Shown here piece by piece: positions 9,137 to 17,690 of a stretch of DNA of 64,000 nucleotides. The position numbers and the translations under genes are program-made. How positions within the stretch are numbered: position 1 is the first letter of the stretch; every line of letters begins with the position of its first letter. Under the pieces are notes generated by a model. It was not told the origin of the DNA. It saw nothing but the letters and a program-made list of their open reading frames with translations, and made no database searches. The DNA is from Anaerolineae bacterium (GTDB lineage Bacteria; Chloroflexota; Anaerolineae; Aggregatilineales; Phototrophicaceae): contig JALHNB010000012.1 in NCBI GenBank assembly GCA_022843745.1, positions 62,001 to 126,000 on the forward strand. Direction: 5' to 3'.

Positions 9137-9240
9137 CGTAACCTGTAAAAAATCTGCTAAAAATAATCGCTGTTCTCATCCATACACCCGTATCTGCGTC
9201 GTTAATCAGGTAACAGATTAAATGATTGGAGCGTAATCGG

Positions 9241-9987
9241 ATGAAACGCATAAGTCTTATTTTTATTGTTCTGCTGGTATTGATTCAGCCCGCGCTGGCG
9301 ACGGATTTTCAACGCTATACTGTACCCCTCAGCGGCGTGGTCAACGAAGCGCTGACTCAAGGTGATGCGGACGGCAGCGGGCAAGGCGATTTCCTTTTTA
9401 ACACCTCGAATAACCAGATTTGCTACGAAATTCAGGTTGCCAATATCGACCTGCCAGCGACGGCGGCACAGATTCGGCGCGGCACGGACGATGTGACTGG
9501 CGACAGCGTGATCCCGATTACGCCGCCGGATGCCAGTGGCTATATGAAGGACTGCATCACGCCGTCAGCAGCGCTGTTTACAGAAATCGCCGATAATCCT
9601 GGCAGCTTCTACCTCAACATCGAAAATCGCGAATTTCCATCCGGGGCGATGCGTGGGCAGCTTTCGCGCTTCGCCTTTAACGACACCCGCCTGTCCACGT
9701 CGATGATCTGGGCGCTGTATGCCAACGCGGACGGTATTGAAGTGCTGGACGCGCAGGGGCAGCTCCTTTTGAATACAACTGTGCGCGAAATCCAGCGCGT
9801 TGCGGCCAAACCCGCCGAGGCGACTCTCATCGAAACGGCCAGCGGAGTCTCGCTCTATCGCCTGTCGTCGGGCGAGTTTCAGGTCAATATTGGCCCGGAT
9901 GCCGAGGGTAAGATCGAAGTCCACATTTTCAACCGCTTGCCGACTCGTTTGGCGTATCGGCGCGATTTTTCGACGGTTGGTTCATAA
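9241..9987 (+). CDS. Secreted CHRD-domain protein
   Basis: The 248-residue exported protein has a signal peptide (SLIFIVLLVLIQPALA) and a CHRD domain at about 20-145: repeated Y-T-V-P-L-S-G strands, I-x-Y-x-I-x-V-A-N-I, F-Y-L-N-I-x-N, and the closing F-P-S-G-A-M-R-G-Q-L. CHRD domains occur in chordin and many bacterial surface proteins and have no firm biochemical role. The last 100 residues are beta-rich and unassigned. I chose ATG 9241, with GGAG nine bases upstream. Confidence 0.8.
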   Translation: MKRISLIFIVLLVLIQPALATDFQRYTVPLSGVVNEALTQGDADGSGQGDFLFNTSNNQICYEIQVANIDLPATAAQIRRGTDDVTGDSVIPITPPDASGYMKDCITPSAALFTEIADNPGSFYLNIENREFPSGAMRGQLSRFAFNDTRLSTSMIWALYANADGIEVLDAQGQLLLNTTVREIQRVAAKPAEATLIETASGVSLYRLSSGEFQVNIGPDAEGKIEVHIFNRLPTRLAYRRDFSTVGS

Positions 9988-9994
9988 ATAACCT

Positions 9995-10026
9995 GCGTAG
10001 GGGCGATTCGCCGAGTCGCCCCTGCA
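9995..10026. repeat. Dispersed intergenic hairpin repeat, copy 3
   Basis: GTAGGGGCGA and TCGCCCCTGC arms flank a short loop just after the CHRD gene. It is the most symmetric copy of the family seen here, and with few Ts after it, it is not a classic terminator. Confidence 0.55.
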
Positions 10027-10128
10027 CTGTACCTTCGTACAGGCTAAAATCTCGTTCATTTGTACATTTCCTCCCTGAACTGCCGCCCGATGGAGTATCA
10101 TAAGTTTTATGCGATAGTCAGAATATAT

Positions 10129-10173
10129 AAAAGCTGAACGCTGATTGCTGAACCCTGAACGCTATCAGCTAAT
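10129..10173. repeat. GCTGA-rich intergenic repeat, copy A
   Basis: The pentamer GCTGA or CTGAA recurs at roughly 7-9 bp intervals and ends in ATCAGCTAATT. A similar array lies at 12984-13036. It sits just upstream of the Rieske gene, so its role could be regulatory or simply repeat expansion. Confidence 0.4.
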
Positions 10174-10193
10174 TTTTTAAGGAGTGCTGAAAA

Positions 10194-11936
10194 ATGGTTG
10201 TTAAAACAGATCATCTCGTCCATGTCGCCTCATTAGCCGACCTGAAAGTCACTAACTGCCTCACCGTACAGGCCGAGCGCCATACGATTGTGCTGTTCGC
10301 GTATGGCGACAATGTCTATGCCGTCGATAACCGCTGCCCGCATATGGGCTTTCCGCTGGATAAAGGGAGCGTCAAGGATGGCATTCTGACCTGCCATTGG
10401 CATCATGCCCGTTTTGACCTCGCCAGCGGTGGCACATTCGACCAATGGGCCGACGATGTGCGCGATTTCCCGGTAGAAGTCCGTGATGGTGAAATCTGGG
10501 TTGATCTGGTGCAGCGCCATGATCCGCGTGAACAGCAGCGGGATCGTTTGCAGGTCGGCCTGGAACGTGATATTTCGCTGGTCATCGCTAAAGCCGTTAT
10601 TTTATTGATGGACAACGGCGGTGATCCAGTTGAGCCGTTCCGCATCGGTCTGGAATTTGGCTCACGTTACCGTGATACCGGCTGGGGGCAGGGCTTGACC
10701 ATGCACACCTGCTTCATGAACATGCTGCCTGCGCTGGATGCCGATGATCGCCCACGCGCCATGTTTCATGGCTTATCTGCCGTCGCGCGGGATACCGGAG
10801 GGAATCCGCCGCGTTTTGGTGTGCGTCCGCTGCCGACTCAGGATGCTGATATTCCCACGCTCAAGCGCTGGTTGCGCCAATTTATCGAAGTGCGTGACAG
10901 CGAAGGCGCGGAACGCTGCGTGATTTCGGCGCTGCGGGCTGGCGCGACTCCGCAGCAAATGGCCGATATGTTATTCGCCTCCGTGACCGATCATCGCTAC
11001 ATCCAGGTCGGACACCCCGCCGATTTCACCAACAAAGCGTTTGAGGCGCTCGATCTTGCCGGATGGGAATATGCCGAGGGGGTGCTCGCCAGTCTGGTGA
11101 TGAATTATGCCAATGCCAGCCGCATGGAAGAATCAAATTCCTGGCGCAATCCAATTGATCTGATCGCGATTCTCGACAACGTGTTCGTGGAGCTGCCAGC
11201 CGTATTAGAGCATGGTTCGCGGCGGCGTGGTGCCTGGGAAGGGCGTGACGCGATCATCGCGACATTATTGAGCGACGACCCGCAGGCGATTGCCGATGCA
11301 CTGCTGAATGCACTCCGTGATGGCTGCTCGATGGAACAGCTTGCCTCGGCGGTGGCTTATGCGGCGGCGCTGCGGATCGCGCAATTCCACACCAGCAACG
11401 AGTTTGGCGATTGGGATACGGCACTGCATACCTTTACTTTCGCCAACGCTATTCATCAGGGCTTGCGACGTGCGCCTTCGCCGGAACTGCTGCGCGGGGT
11501 ATTTGATGCAGCCATGAGCGTCTATTTAGACCGATTTTTGAATATTCCGGCGGCACGGATTCCCCAGCCCAACGGCGCGGTCAAAGACCCGGCGGCGCTG
11601 CTGACCGAATTACCCGCACTGCTTAACCAACAGCAGCAGGTCAATGAAGCGGGTAGGTTGGTCGCCCAATATTTGTATAACGGCGGCGCTGCGGATCGTT
11701 TGCTGGCGGCGTTGGGCAGTGCTCTCCTGCGTGAAGATCGCGATTTCCACACGATCCAGTCGGTGGAGGCGGCATTCCGGCAGTACGACATGCTGCGCGG
11801 CACGGAAGCCGGGATTCATGCGTTGATCGGCGCGGCACGTTATCTGGCGGCTCATTCGCCGACGGTACGTGCGCAGGGGCAAACCTACCAGATCGCCCGC
11901 CGTCTGCATCGCGGCGAACTGCTGTTTGAGGAATAG
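10194..11936 (+). CDS. Rieske [2Fe-2S] protein with long uncharacterised helical C-terminal domain
   Basis: Residues about 8-105 form a Rieske ferredoxin domain: C48-P-H50 and C67-H-W-H70 are the cluster ligands, followed by F-D-L-x-S-G-G. The remaining 470 residues are predominantly helical, with scattered His and acidic residues (D-H-R-Y-I-Q-V-G-H, F-H-T-S-N-E, D-R-D-F-H-T). I do not recognise this part; a distant link to questin-oxidase-like helical proteins is possible but unproven. The arrangement suggests a soluble oxidoreductase in which the Rieske centre feeds electrons to the second domain. The start is secure: AGGAG sits nine bases before the ATG. It is flanked by repeat-rich gaps and has no operon partners. 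Confidence 0.78.
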   Translation: MVVKTDHLVHVASLADLKVTNCLTVQAERHTIVLFAYGDNVYAVDNRCPHMGFPLDKGSVKDGILTCHWHHARFDLASGGTFDQWADDVRDFPVEVRDGEIWVDLVQRHDPREQQRDRLQVGLERDISLVIAKAVILLMDNGGDPVEPFRIGLEFGSRYRDTGWGQGLTMHTCFMNMLPALDADDRPRAMFHGLSAVARDTGGNPPRFGVRPLPTQDADIPTLKRWLRQFIEVRDSEGAERCVISALRAGATPQQMADMLFASVTDHRYIQVGHPADFTNKAFEALDLAGWEYAEGVLASLVMNYANASRMEESNSWRNPIDLIAILDNVFVELPAVLEHGSRRRGAWEGRDAIIATLLSDDPQAIADALLNALRDGCSMEQLASAVAYAAALRIAQFHTSNEFGDWDTALHTFTFANAIHQGLRRAPSPELLRGVFDAAMSVYLDRFLNIPAARIPQPNGAVKDPAALLTELPALLNQQQQVNEAGRLVAQYLYNGGAADRLLAALGSALLREDRDFHTIQSVEAAFRQYDMLRGTEAGIHALIGAARYLAAHSPTVRAQGQTYQIARRLHRGELLFEE

Positions 11937-11983
11937 TACAGCCGGGGGTTTCGCCAGAAATAAAGTGTGAAACCCCCCACTTC

Positions 11984-12286
11984 CTAGATCGCAATCGTCA
12001 ATTGCACGGTAACGCTGTCGCCAGTCTCAATTTTCTCTTTCTTTCGAACATCCGCCTTGATGGGCAGTACATATGAGCCAGATTTTGAGTCAGGAAAAAT
12101 GGATGTGCTCCAGGCCGTTTTTCCTATCTTCGCGCTTACTTTGACGGATCCCCATCCTTGTCGTTTGCCGCCCGTGATAAATTTGATCTGATCACCATCT
12201 TCTTCTGGCAAGGTGATAAAAAACCACGCGCCTTTTCCTTCATACATCCATAATTCACCTGAAAAAGTAATGCTTAGATCATTCAT
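11984..12286 (-). CDS. DUF1905 domain protein
   Basis: The 100-residue protein matches the DUF1905 small beta-barrel family: F-S-G-E-L-W, G-A-W-F-F-I-T-L-P, G-W-G-S-V-K-V and the closing L-P-I-K-A-x-V-R-K. Function is unknown; related proteins are often fused to or beside YdeI-type domains. The start codon overlaps the stop of a 12-codon upstream reading frame that arose by duplication of the start region (see the finding at 12271). Confidence 0.8.
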   Translation of the reverse strand: MNDLSITFSGELWMYEGKGAWFFITLPEEDGDQIKFITGGKRQGWGSVKVSAKIGKTAWSTSIFPDSKSGSYVLPIKADVRKKEKIETGDSVTVQLTIAI

Positions 12287-12332
12287 GCGGATCGCTCATT
12301 AATGCTCAGATCATTCATAATGCTCGCTCATT
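12271..12332 (-). repeat. Tandem duplication of the DUF1905 start region, creating an upstream mini-ORF
   Basis: Two adjacent ~30-bp copies read, on the minus strand, A-ATGAGCGA then 6 bases then ATGAATGATCT. The upper copy gives a frame of 11 residues (M-N-D-L-S-I-N-E-R-S-A, 12318 to 12283). Its TGA overlaps the ATG of the main gene (12286-12284) as ATGA, the layout of translational coupling. Confidence 0.6.
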
Positions 12333-12612
12333 GTGGTGATATTATTTGACTTTTACTTTCAGTATATCCGATGAGGCGATACCGTCGGAATATCATTTGC
12401 AAGATGTACAGGGATGTAACGCCAAATGACCGTACAACTCAGTTCTTCATAAATACACGCTCAAAATGCGTTTTTGTAGGGGCGCATGGCTGTGCGTCCT
12501 TTTGAAAAAACACATTGTATAAGAGTTTTGTTACATCGCGTCCAAAATTGATACCTTTGCCACACCACTCACGTATAGAGATGTATAGATACGGAAGCTA
12601 AAGGAAATGGCA
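12287..12612. other. Intergenic region with repeat, no gene seen
   Basis: The divergent gap between the DUF1905 gene and the small membrane protein holds the duplicated start region and hairpin repeat copy 4. I see no other coding potential. Confidence 0.55.
12474..12501. repeat. Dispersed intergenic hairpin repeat, copy 4
   Basis: TTGTAGGGGCGCATGGC pairs imperfectly with the TGTGCGTCC that follows. The left arm is nearly identical to copy 2 at 2971. Confidence 0.5.
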
Positions 12613-12894
12613 ATGGACAACAGTTGGAAATATGGTTATCGCTCGCATCGTCACTCGCCCTGGATGGGGTTCGTTTTCGTGTTTCTGATGATTATGCTGT
12701 TCACAAAGGGCTTCGCGCTCATTATGCCGCTGCTGCTGATCGGCCTGGGCTTCATGATGCTCAAAGGCCGAGGCCATAACTGGAACGGATTTTGTGACGG
12801 TGATATGGGCGAGAAATTCAAGCGTAAAAATGACGAGGAAAAATCGAAGCGCACCTATCGAGATGACGATACCGAGCCGATTGAGTACATCTAA
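12613..12894 (+). CDS. Small membrane protein
   Basis: The 93-residue protein has a His/Tyr-rich start, two close hydrophobic helices (about 18-33 and 36-51), then a strongly charged cytoplasmic tail with K-R-K-N-D-E-E-K. I do not recognise a family. ATG 12613 is preferred over ATG 12607, because the AAGGA box is only one base from the first but seven from the second. It is followed by a large inverted repeat between convergent genes. Confidence 0.6.
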   Translation: MDNSWKYGYRSHRHSPWMGFVFVFLMIMLFTKGFALIMPLLLIGLGFMMLKGRGHNWNGFCDGDMGEKFKRKNDEEKSKRTYRDDDTEPIEYI

Positions 12895-12900
12895 CGGAGA

Positions 12901-13036
12901 AGCTCGTCAGCATTTCAGCCCGTTAGCTTGTCAGTAAATGCACGTGATGGGTGAGATGTGGTGTCGAATGAGGATTTCGCATTAAAAGCTGATTAGCTGA
13001 AATGCTGAGACGCTGACGAGCTAATCGGCTGACTAG
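12901..13036. repeat. Imperfect inverted repeat with GCTGA array, between convergent genes
   Basis: AGCTCGTCAGCATTTCAGC at 12901-12919 is the reverse complement of 12996-13022, apart from an eight-base insertion in the right arm that duplicates GCTGA. The right half (12984-13036) is a GCTGA/AGCTAA array like the one at 10129. Its place between convergent stops suits a bidirectional transcription end, but there is no T run. Confidence 0.5.
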
Positions 13037-13434
13037 CTAAAAAGCATCGGGGCGATAAGTAGAACGCTCCAAACCGCTGCGCCTGCTGTCATACATACAA
13101 AGAGGCGGCGTGGCGGTACGCGCAGGGTCAGGCCGACAGCCGTCCCGATGAGCGCACCTGTGAGCAGGGGAGCCACGAGCGCGAGGCCGACAACGCCGTA
13201 GCGGTTAATAATGCGGCTGATCGGGCGGTCAGGATTGAGTGTAAATTTTTTCAACACACGATCACGCAGCGGCGCACCGACCACCACCAACAGCACAACA
13301 CTGAACGCATACCCGGCAACCAGGGTGAACATGAGCGTGAAGGGGTCTAAACCCAATGTCATCCCGGCGATGCCTGCTGTCCACAGCGAGAAAACTGCCA
13401 GAATGAAGATGCCGAGAAGTTCAATAATGGTCAT
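13033..13434 (-). CDS. Small multidrug-export-like membrane protein
   Basis: The 133-residue protein has about four hydrophobic helices, with a conserved-looking central loop (R-P-I-S-R-I-I-N-R-Y-G-V-V-G-L-A-L-V-A-P-L) and G-A-L-I-G-T-A. This resembles the putative small multidrug export family (Pfam Sm_multidrug_ex). Transport activity in the family is weakly supported, so treat the name as a label. The start has AAAGG five to six bases upstream. Confidence 0.65.
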   Translation of the reverse strand: MTIIELLGIFILAVFSLWTAGIAGMTLGLDPFTLMFTLVAGYAFSVVLLVVVGAPLRDRVLKKFTLNPDRPISRIINRYGVVGLALVAPLLTGALIGTAVGLTLRVPPRRLFVCMTAGAAVWSVLLIAPMLFS

Positions 13435-13600
13435 ATCAGCCTTTTATTTCGTATAGTCACGAGATAATTGAGATGTCTAGATTGTGGTCTATTTCACTAT
13501 AAACGAAATTACCCCTTTGAGAAGGGATAAAGCATGAATTTATTATAAAAAACGTGAGGATTCCATATAACGGAGGGCAATATTAATTATTGAGGAAGAG

Positions 13601-14575
13601 TTATTTTACGGATTTCAGCAATTTTTCCGCCGCACTCAGGCCAGAAAGTGCCGCGCCCTCGACTCGTGGCCCCGCGAACGCATCCCCCGCGAACACCAGT
13701 GGGGCAGGGGAATCAACGAATAAACACGATTCATTGTGAAGTTGTATCGGGTGGCTGTAGCGCCAGCGGTGGACTTCAAATTTCTTTACATCCGCGCTGA
13801 TCCATTTTTCCGATGCTTCCACCAGCAGGTGGGCAACCTCAATTGTATCTGTCTCCCAATGAGTCTGGCTGAAAATCGGTGCGGCGTGGATGGTCGCGCC
13901 ATATGCGCCCGAAATCCCTTTTTGAAAATTGTCGCCAATCCATGAAATCGGCTCGTCGTTGATCTGGATACCACCGGGGGAGGGGATGCCGCTAGGTTCA
14001 TGCAGTAGCACCATAACCGCGATACATCGGTGATATTCGATCTCGTCGAGCGCCGCCCGCGCTTCTGCTGGAAGCATGACCTGCCCAATATCCAGCAGTG
14101 CCAATGACTGCGGCACAGGTGGGGTCATAATCAGCATGTCGCTGGTAAATGTCACTTTTTCAGTTTGTATTTCCCACAAGCTGTTTTGGGCGCTGATCTT
14201 CGTCACTTTTTGATCGAGCCAGATGTCGAGTCCCTTCGCCAGATGTTTGGCGATGCTCGTCATGCCTTCCGCGCCGCGATAGCGCGGATGACCATCGTTT
14301 TGTGTTTCTCCGCTGGCGTTGGTGAATCCGCGTGTCCATTCGACAGCGATGCCCTCCGCAAGCCACGAATCCACCCATTTTTGAATACGAGGATCACGCA
14401 CGGTGAAGAACTGCGCACCATGATCGAACACGCCATCGTCAATCCGGCGCGTAGCCATTCTGCCGCCGACTCCGCGCCCCTTATCTAACACAACCACCGA
14501 CCAGCCCTGCCCCTGGAGCGTGTGTGCAGCCATGAGGCCAGCGATACCCGCGCCGATAATCGTACACTTGCTCAT
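13601..14575 (-). CDS. Renalase-like FAD/NAD(P)-dependent oxidoreductase
   Basis: The 324-residue flavoprotein begins with the dinucleotide-binding motif I-I-G-A-G-I-A-G-L-M-A-A and then G-R-G-V-G-G-R-M-A-T-R-R, the block that marks renalase and related amine-oxidase-fold proteins. F-D-H-G-A-Q-F-F-T-V follows, and a C-terminal F-A-G-D-A-F-x-G-P-R-V-E-G-A closes the FAD site. Bacterial renalases oxidise isomeric dihydro-NAD(P) forms, a metabolite repair reaction; that role is likely here but unproven. Its ATG overlaps the stop of the upstream metallo-hydrolase gene (ATGA type), so the two are translationally coupled. Confidence 0.82.
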   Translation of the reverse strand: MSKCTIIGAGIAGLMAAHTLQGQGWSVVVLDKGRGVGGRMATRRIDDGVFDHGAQFFTVRDPRIQKWVDSWLAEGIAVEWTRGFTNASGETQNDGHPRYRGAEGMTSIAKHLAKGLDIWLDQKVTKISAQNSLWEIQTEKVTFTSDMLIMTPPVPQSLALLDIGQVMLPAEARAALDEIEYHRCIAVMVLLHEPSGIPSPGGIQINDEPISWIGDNFQKGISGAYGATIHAAPIFSQTHWETDTIEVAHLLVEASEKWISADVKKFEVHRWRYSHPIQLHNESCLFVDSPAPLVFAGDAFAGPRVEGAALSGLSAAEKLLKSVK

Positions 14576-15249
14576 CGCGCGTAATCCAGCACCAGGATGC
14601 GGGTTTTATCCGGCAGCGTATCCGGCGTGATGGTTGTTTCATAAGCCAGCGCGAAGTCGATGTCGGACTCGTCATAATAGCTCAGGAATTTTTCGATCCA
14701 AAAGCTGTTACGCGGCTTATACGATAGGGTGCGGAAGTGCATCGGCACGACCAAACGCGGCTTGGCGCGATCCAGCACGACTTTGAGGTCTTCCAGTTCG
14801 ATCACCGGATGCCCACCTGTCAGCGTCAGCAGCACGTCAACACCTGTAAAAAACGCGATCTGCTCATCGTTGAGCGCGTTGCCCACATCGCCCATGTGAC
14901 CGATGCTGATGCCATCGACGGTAAAACGATACATGCCGTTCTGGTCGGGGTCATGGTAACGGTGATTGAGCGCTTCCATCGCCTTGATCGCCTTGACGGT
15001 GAAGCCGTTGACAGTGCGTTCGCCGCCTTCTTCAGCGACATCGAGCGCGGTAATCACGTCAGGGTTGCCAGGAACGAGGTCTGCACGGCAGTGAAAGCTG
15101 TCATTATCCGACGAGCGAACGACGAAATCGGCTTCTTCTTTGACCGGGATATAGCCGGAGGTTTCGGGCGTGTAGGGGTCGGTAACAATTTTTGTGCCGT
15201 CATTGGCGGTAATCAGAAAGCAGGCCTGACCATACCACTTGAGTTTCAT
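14572..15249 (-). CDS. Metallo-beta-lactamase-fold protein lacking the usual HxHxDH motif
   Basis: The 225-residue protein opens like UlaG-type MBL proteins (M-K-L-K-W-Y-G-Q-A-C-F-L-I, then T-D-P-Y) and ends with L-V-V-P-M-H-F-R-T. Where a metal-binding H-x-H-x-D-H should follow the second strand, it reads R-S-S-D-N-D-S-F-H-C (45-54). Downstream H-x-x-H and G-H-M-G-D-V-G are present. It may bind a single metal, use other ligands, or be a non-hydrolytic member. AAGGA lies eight bases before the start. It leads a two-gene operon with the renalase-like gene. Confidence 0.75.
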   Translation of the reverse strand: MKLKWYGQACFLITANDGTKIVTDPYTPETSGYIPVKEEADFVVRSSDNDSFHCRADLVPGNPDVITALDVAEEGGERTVNGFTVKAIKAMEALNHRYHDPDQNGMYRFTVDGISIGHMGDVGNALNDEQIAFFTGVDVLLTLTGGHPVIELEDLKVVLDRAKPRLVVPMHFRTLSYKPRNSFWIEKFLSYYDESDIDFALAYETTITPDTLPDKTRILVLDYAR

Positions 15250-15330
15250 GTGGTGTTTCCTTGTATGAAAGCATAAGTATGATTGGATATTGTACCAGCG
15301 AGCGCCAGTACGTCCAAACTCAGATAGAGA

Positions 15331-16125
15331 TCATTCTGGATAGCGCTCACTGGCATAGGCAAATTGATGATAGCTTTGCACCAGGTTATCGCGGACGATG
15401 TTGTAGTAGCAATCATCCCCACCGCCGAATGGCAGTAGGACAAGCGGCTCCGTGATTGTTCGCTCTGTCAGCGTCCACCCATCCGGCAAATCGGGATTCA
15501 GGTCGGGTATTCCATTGGCAGTGGCGTGCATGACATAGCGATTGCCTTTGTCGTCCGACAATTCATAAATGACAGGGCCATCATAGGTGATACGGTGACA
15601 CTTGCCAATCGTGGTGATGCTGGCGTAATTGGAATTGACCACATCGCTCGTACAGCCATTCGCATCGGGATAGCAGGATTGACCTTCAAGCGTGTTCAGC
15701 TTAAGCCACGTATAGCCGACAATTTCTTCTATCGTAAAGCACGCATCGCCCTCACAATCCGCTGCTGCATCAGGCGAACGGAAGAAGCACGAACCGTCGA
15801 ATAAAAGGCTGCGCGTGGAATTTTGCAGGAGAGGCAGACGGAAACTGTAGCCCGCCCACACATCATCAGGCATTGGGTTCTCGCCGCCCGCGACGTAGAT
15901 GAAATCGCTTTCCAGATTGATGATTTCTTTAGCGACGCCGGTGCTTTCGCCGCTGCCCCCGGCACAGTTTGCACCTTCCGGCATCATTGTCTGCACGGTA
16001 GCGTAGCTGATTTCCAGTGGCTTGAACGCGATCAGCGATTGAATATAGCTGTATATCACGACAGCGCCGATCACTAAAACCGCCAGAACCGTCCCTCCGA
16101 TAATCAATAAATTACGACGTTTCAT
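15331..16125 (-). CDS. Membrane-anchored exported protein, related to its upstream neighbour
   Basis: The 264-residue protein has one N-terminal anchor or uncleaved signal (LLIIGGTVLAVLVIGAVVIY) and a Cys-rich exported part with about ten cysteines, often two close together (C-E-G-D-A-C, C-Y-P-D-A-N-G-C), suggesting disulfides. The last 90 residues contain Y-E-L-S-D-D-K-G-N-x-Y-V-M-H, L-P-D-G-W and I-V-R-D-N-L-x-Q-S-Y-H-Q. They parallel Y-T-L-H-A-P-N-G-D-A-Y-I-M-Q, L-P-E-G-W and I-x-D-D-F-L-N-T-Y-Q-R at the end of the 495-residue gene upstream. Family unknown. It is probably co-transcribed with that gene, 50 bp apart. Confidence 0.7.
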   Translation of the reverse strand: MKRRNLLIIGGTVLAVLVIGAVVIYSYIQSLIAFKPLEISYATVQTMMPEGANCAGGSGESTGVAKEIINLESDFIYVAGGENPMPDDVWAGYSFRLPLLQNSTRSLLFDGSCFFRSPDAAADCEGDACFTIEEIVGYTWLKLNTLEGQSCYPDANGCTSDVVNSNYASITTIGKCHRITYDGPVIYELSDDKGNRYVMHATANGIPDLNPDLPDGWTLTERTITEPLVLLPFGGGDDCYYNIVRDNLVQSYHQFAYASERYPE

Positions 16126-16175
16126 GCGATGAATCCTTTCCGCTGCATGGACGAACGGTGATTAATCAACATCGG

Positions 16176-17663
16176 TTATGGCAGAGCGATATTTGTGCGC
16201 TGATAGGTATTCAGGAAATCATCCTGAATGATAGTGGTCTCGCCACCAGAAAGGGCGATCAGGTCTGCTTCCAACCGGATCGCCTCGTAGCGCCAGCCTT
16301 CTGGCAGATTCATGCGCTCATCCAGCGTTTCCAGATCGTCGATACTGAGTTCCAGGTCGATGATCTGAGCGTAAGACTGCATGATGTAGGCATCGCCATT
16401 GGGTGCATGCAGTGTGTAAATGAATTCTCCTGCGTAGAAGACATAGCGAGTATCGCGTTGAACCGTGTTAGGCGTGTAAAGTTGGTCGCCGACCAGGTCA
16501 CCCCTCAGCCGCGTTTCAAGGATCGCCCGCTGTTCCATCTCAATGTCACCAAAAGTAGCACGATTGCCTGCGGCGCTCACACCGCCAAGCGCGGTGATCT
16601 CGTCCAGCACCCAGTAGCGCGGGCCATTAAGTCGGACATTGACTGCACCCAATTCGTTTTGTAATGCTTCAGCATCCAGTGCGGCCCATTGATCGGCGGG
16701 GCAGTCATTCAAGCCCAGGGTATTCCAAATTTCGGTGCGCAGTGTAAGCCTGATACGGTAGGTAGCCACGACTTCGCAGTAGCGCACATTACGATACGAT
16801 TGCACCTTGCTTTCCGCCGAAACCTGTACCGAAACGCTGGTATCTGGATTCAACGTGTCCCGGTTGGGGTCGAGCAGGTAGCCCGCCGGGAAAAACACTG
16901 CAACGGGTTCACCGCGCACATCCAGGCACAACAAATGATTGTTATCGCCGTCACCCAGGTCAGCCAGCGCAAAGGGAATTACCTCTGCTTCTGTGCCATC
17001 CGCCTGTTTGATGGTGACGCGATAAAGGGTGCGTTCCACATCTTCGGCTTCATCGCCCTGCGCGTTGCTGACTCCACCCGCCCAAGTTACACGTACTATT
17101 TGTAGGGTGTCCGCCGATGGGCAGCCGTCCCCCTGCTGCCGTCCTGACTCGCGATCCAGTGTCCACTGATTTTGCGGAACGCTTTCCGCGACAATCAGGT
17201 TTGGCCCTGCGGATAGGGGAGTGACTTTGACAATTGCCCCTAAAAAGTTCGCTGCTGAAGCGCCGCTGGCGAGGATATCGCCGACTATCTCAACGCGGAC
17301 AGGCGGATCATTTTCCGCATCTCCAAACTCGCCGATCAGCAGCACGGTACGAAGTTCGCCCACATCGACGGCTGGACTCAATGTGGCGCAAATCGGCTTG
17401 TTGACCACGCCCGATTCGGTGATAACTGCAAAATCATCAGCTTGCAGCGTGCCTGGGTCGATAACTTCAGAAAATATGATGGGCATCCCATCCTGCCCAC
17501 GCGCACGGAGGCATAAGCCGTTCGCTGCCAGGGGTAACGAATTATCCAGGCCGAAATAGGCGGAGAGCAATTGAGACACCGTGTCCTGCGCAGCTGCAAC
17601 GCTGCTTATTATCAGCAGCATTGACATGATACAAATAGTCACTCGAATTTTTGATCGTTTCAT
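16176..17663 (-). CDS. Large exported protein of unknown function
   Basis: The 495-residue protein has a signal peptide (ICIMSMLLIISSVAAAQ). The first 130 residues look like a beta-rich Ig-like or metal-binding domain (G-T-L-Q-A-D-D-F-A-V-I-T), the middle is unassigned, and the last 130 residues share a domain with the downstream 264-residue protein. It is divergent from the TetR regulator at 17798 across a 134-bp gap with repeated AT-rich palindromes, so TetR control is likely. No enzyme motif was recognised. Confidence 0.7.
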   Translation of the reverse strand: MKRSKIRVTICIMSMLLIISSVAAAQDTVSQLLSAYFGLDNSLPLAANGLCLRARGQDGMPIIFSEVIDPGTLQADDFAVITESGVVNKPICATLSPAVDVGELRTVLLIGEFGDAENDPPVRVEIVGDILASGASAANFLGAIVKVTPLSAGPNLIVAESVPQNQWTLDRESGRQQGDGCPSADTLQIVRVTWAGGVSNAQGDEAEDVERTLYRVTIKQADGTEAEVIPFALADLGDGDNNHLLCLDVRGEPVAVFFPAGYLLDPNRDTLNPDTSVSVQVSAESKVQSYRNVRYCEVVATYRIRLTLRTEIWNTLGLNDCPADQWAALDAEALQNELGAVNVRLNGPRYWVLDEITALGGVSAAGNRATFGDIEMEQRAILETRLRGDLVGDQLYTPNTVQRDTRYVFYAGEFIYTLHAPNGDAYIMQSYAQIIDLELSIDDLETLDERMNLPEGWRYEAIRLEADLIALSGGETTIIQDDFLNTYQRTNIALP

Positions 17664-17690
17664 TTGTTTCCCTGGATGAACTGATTTGGA

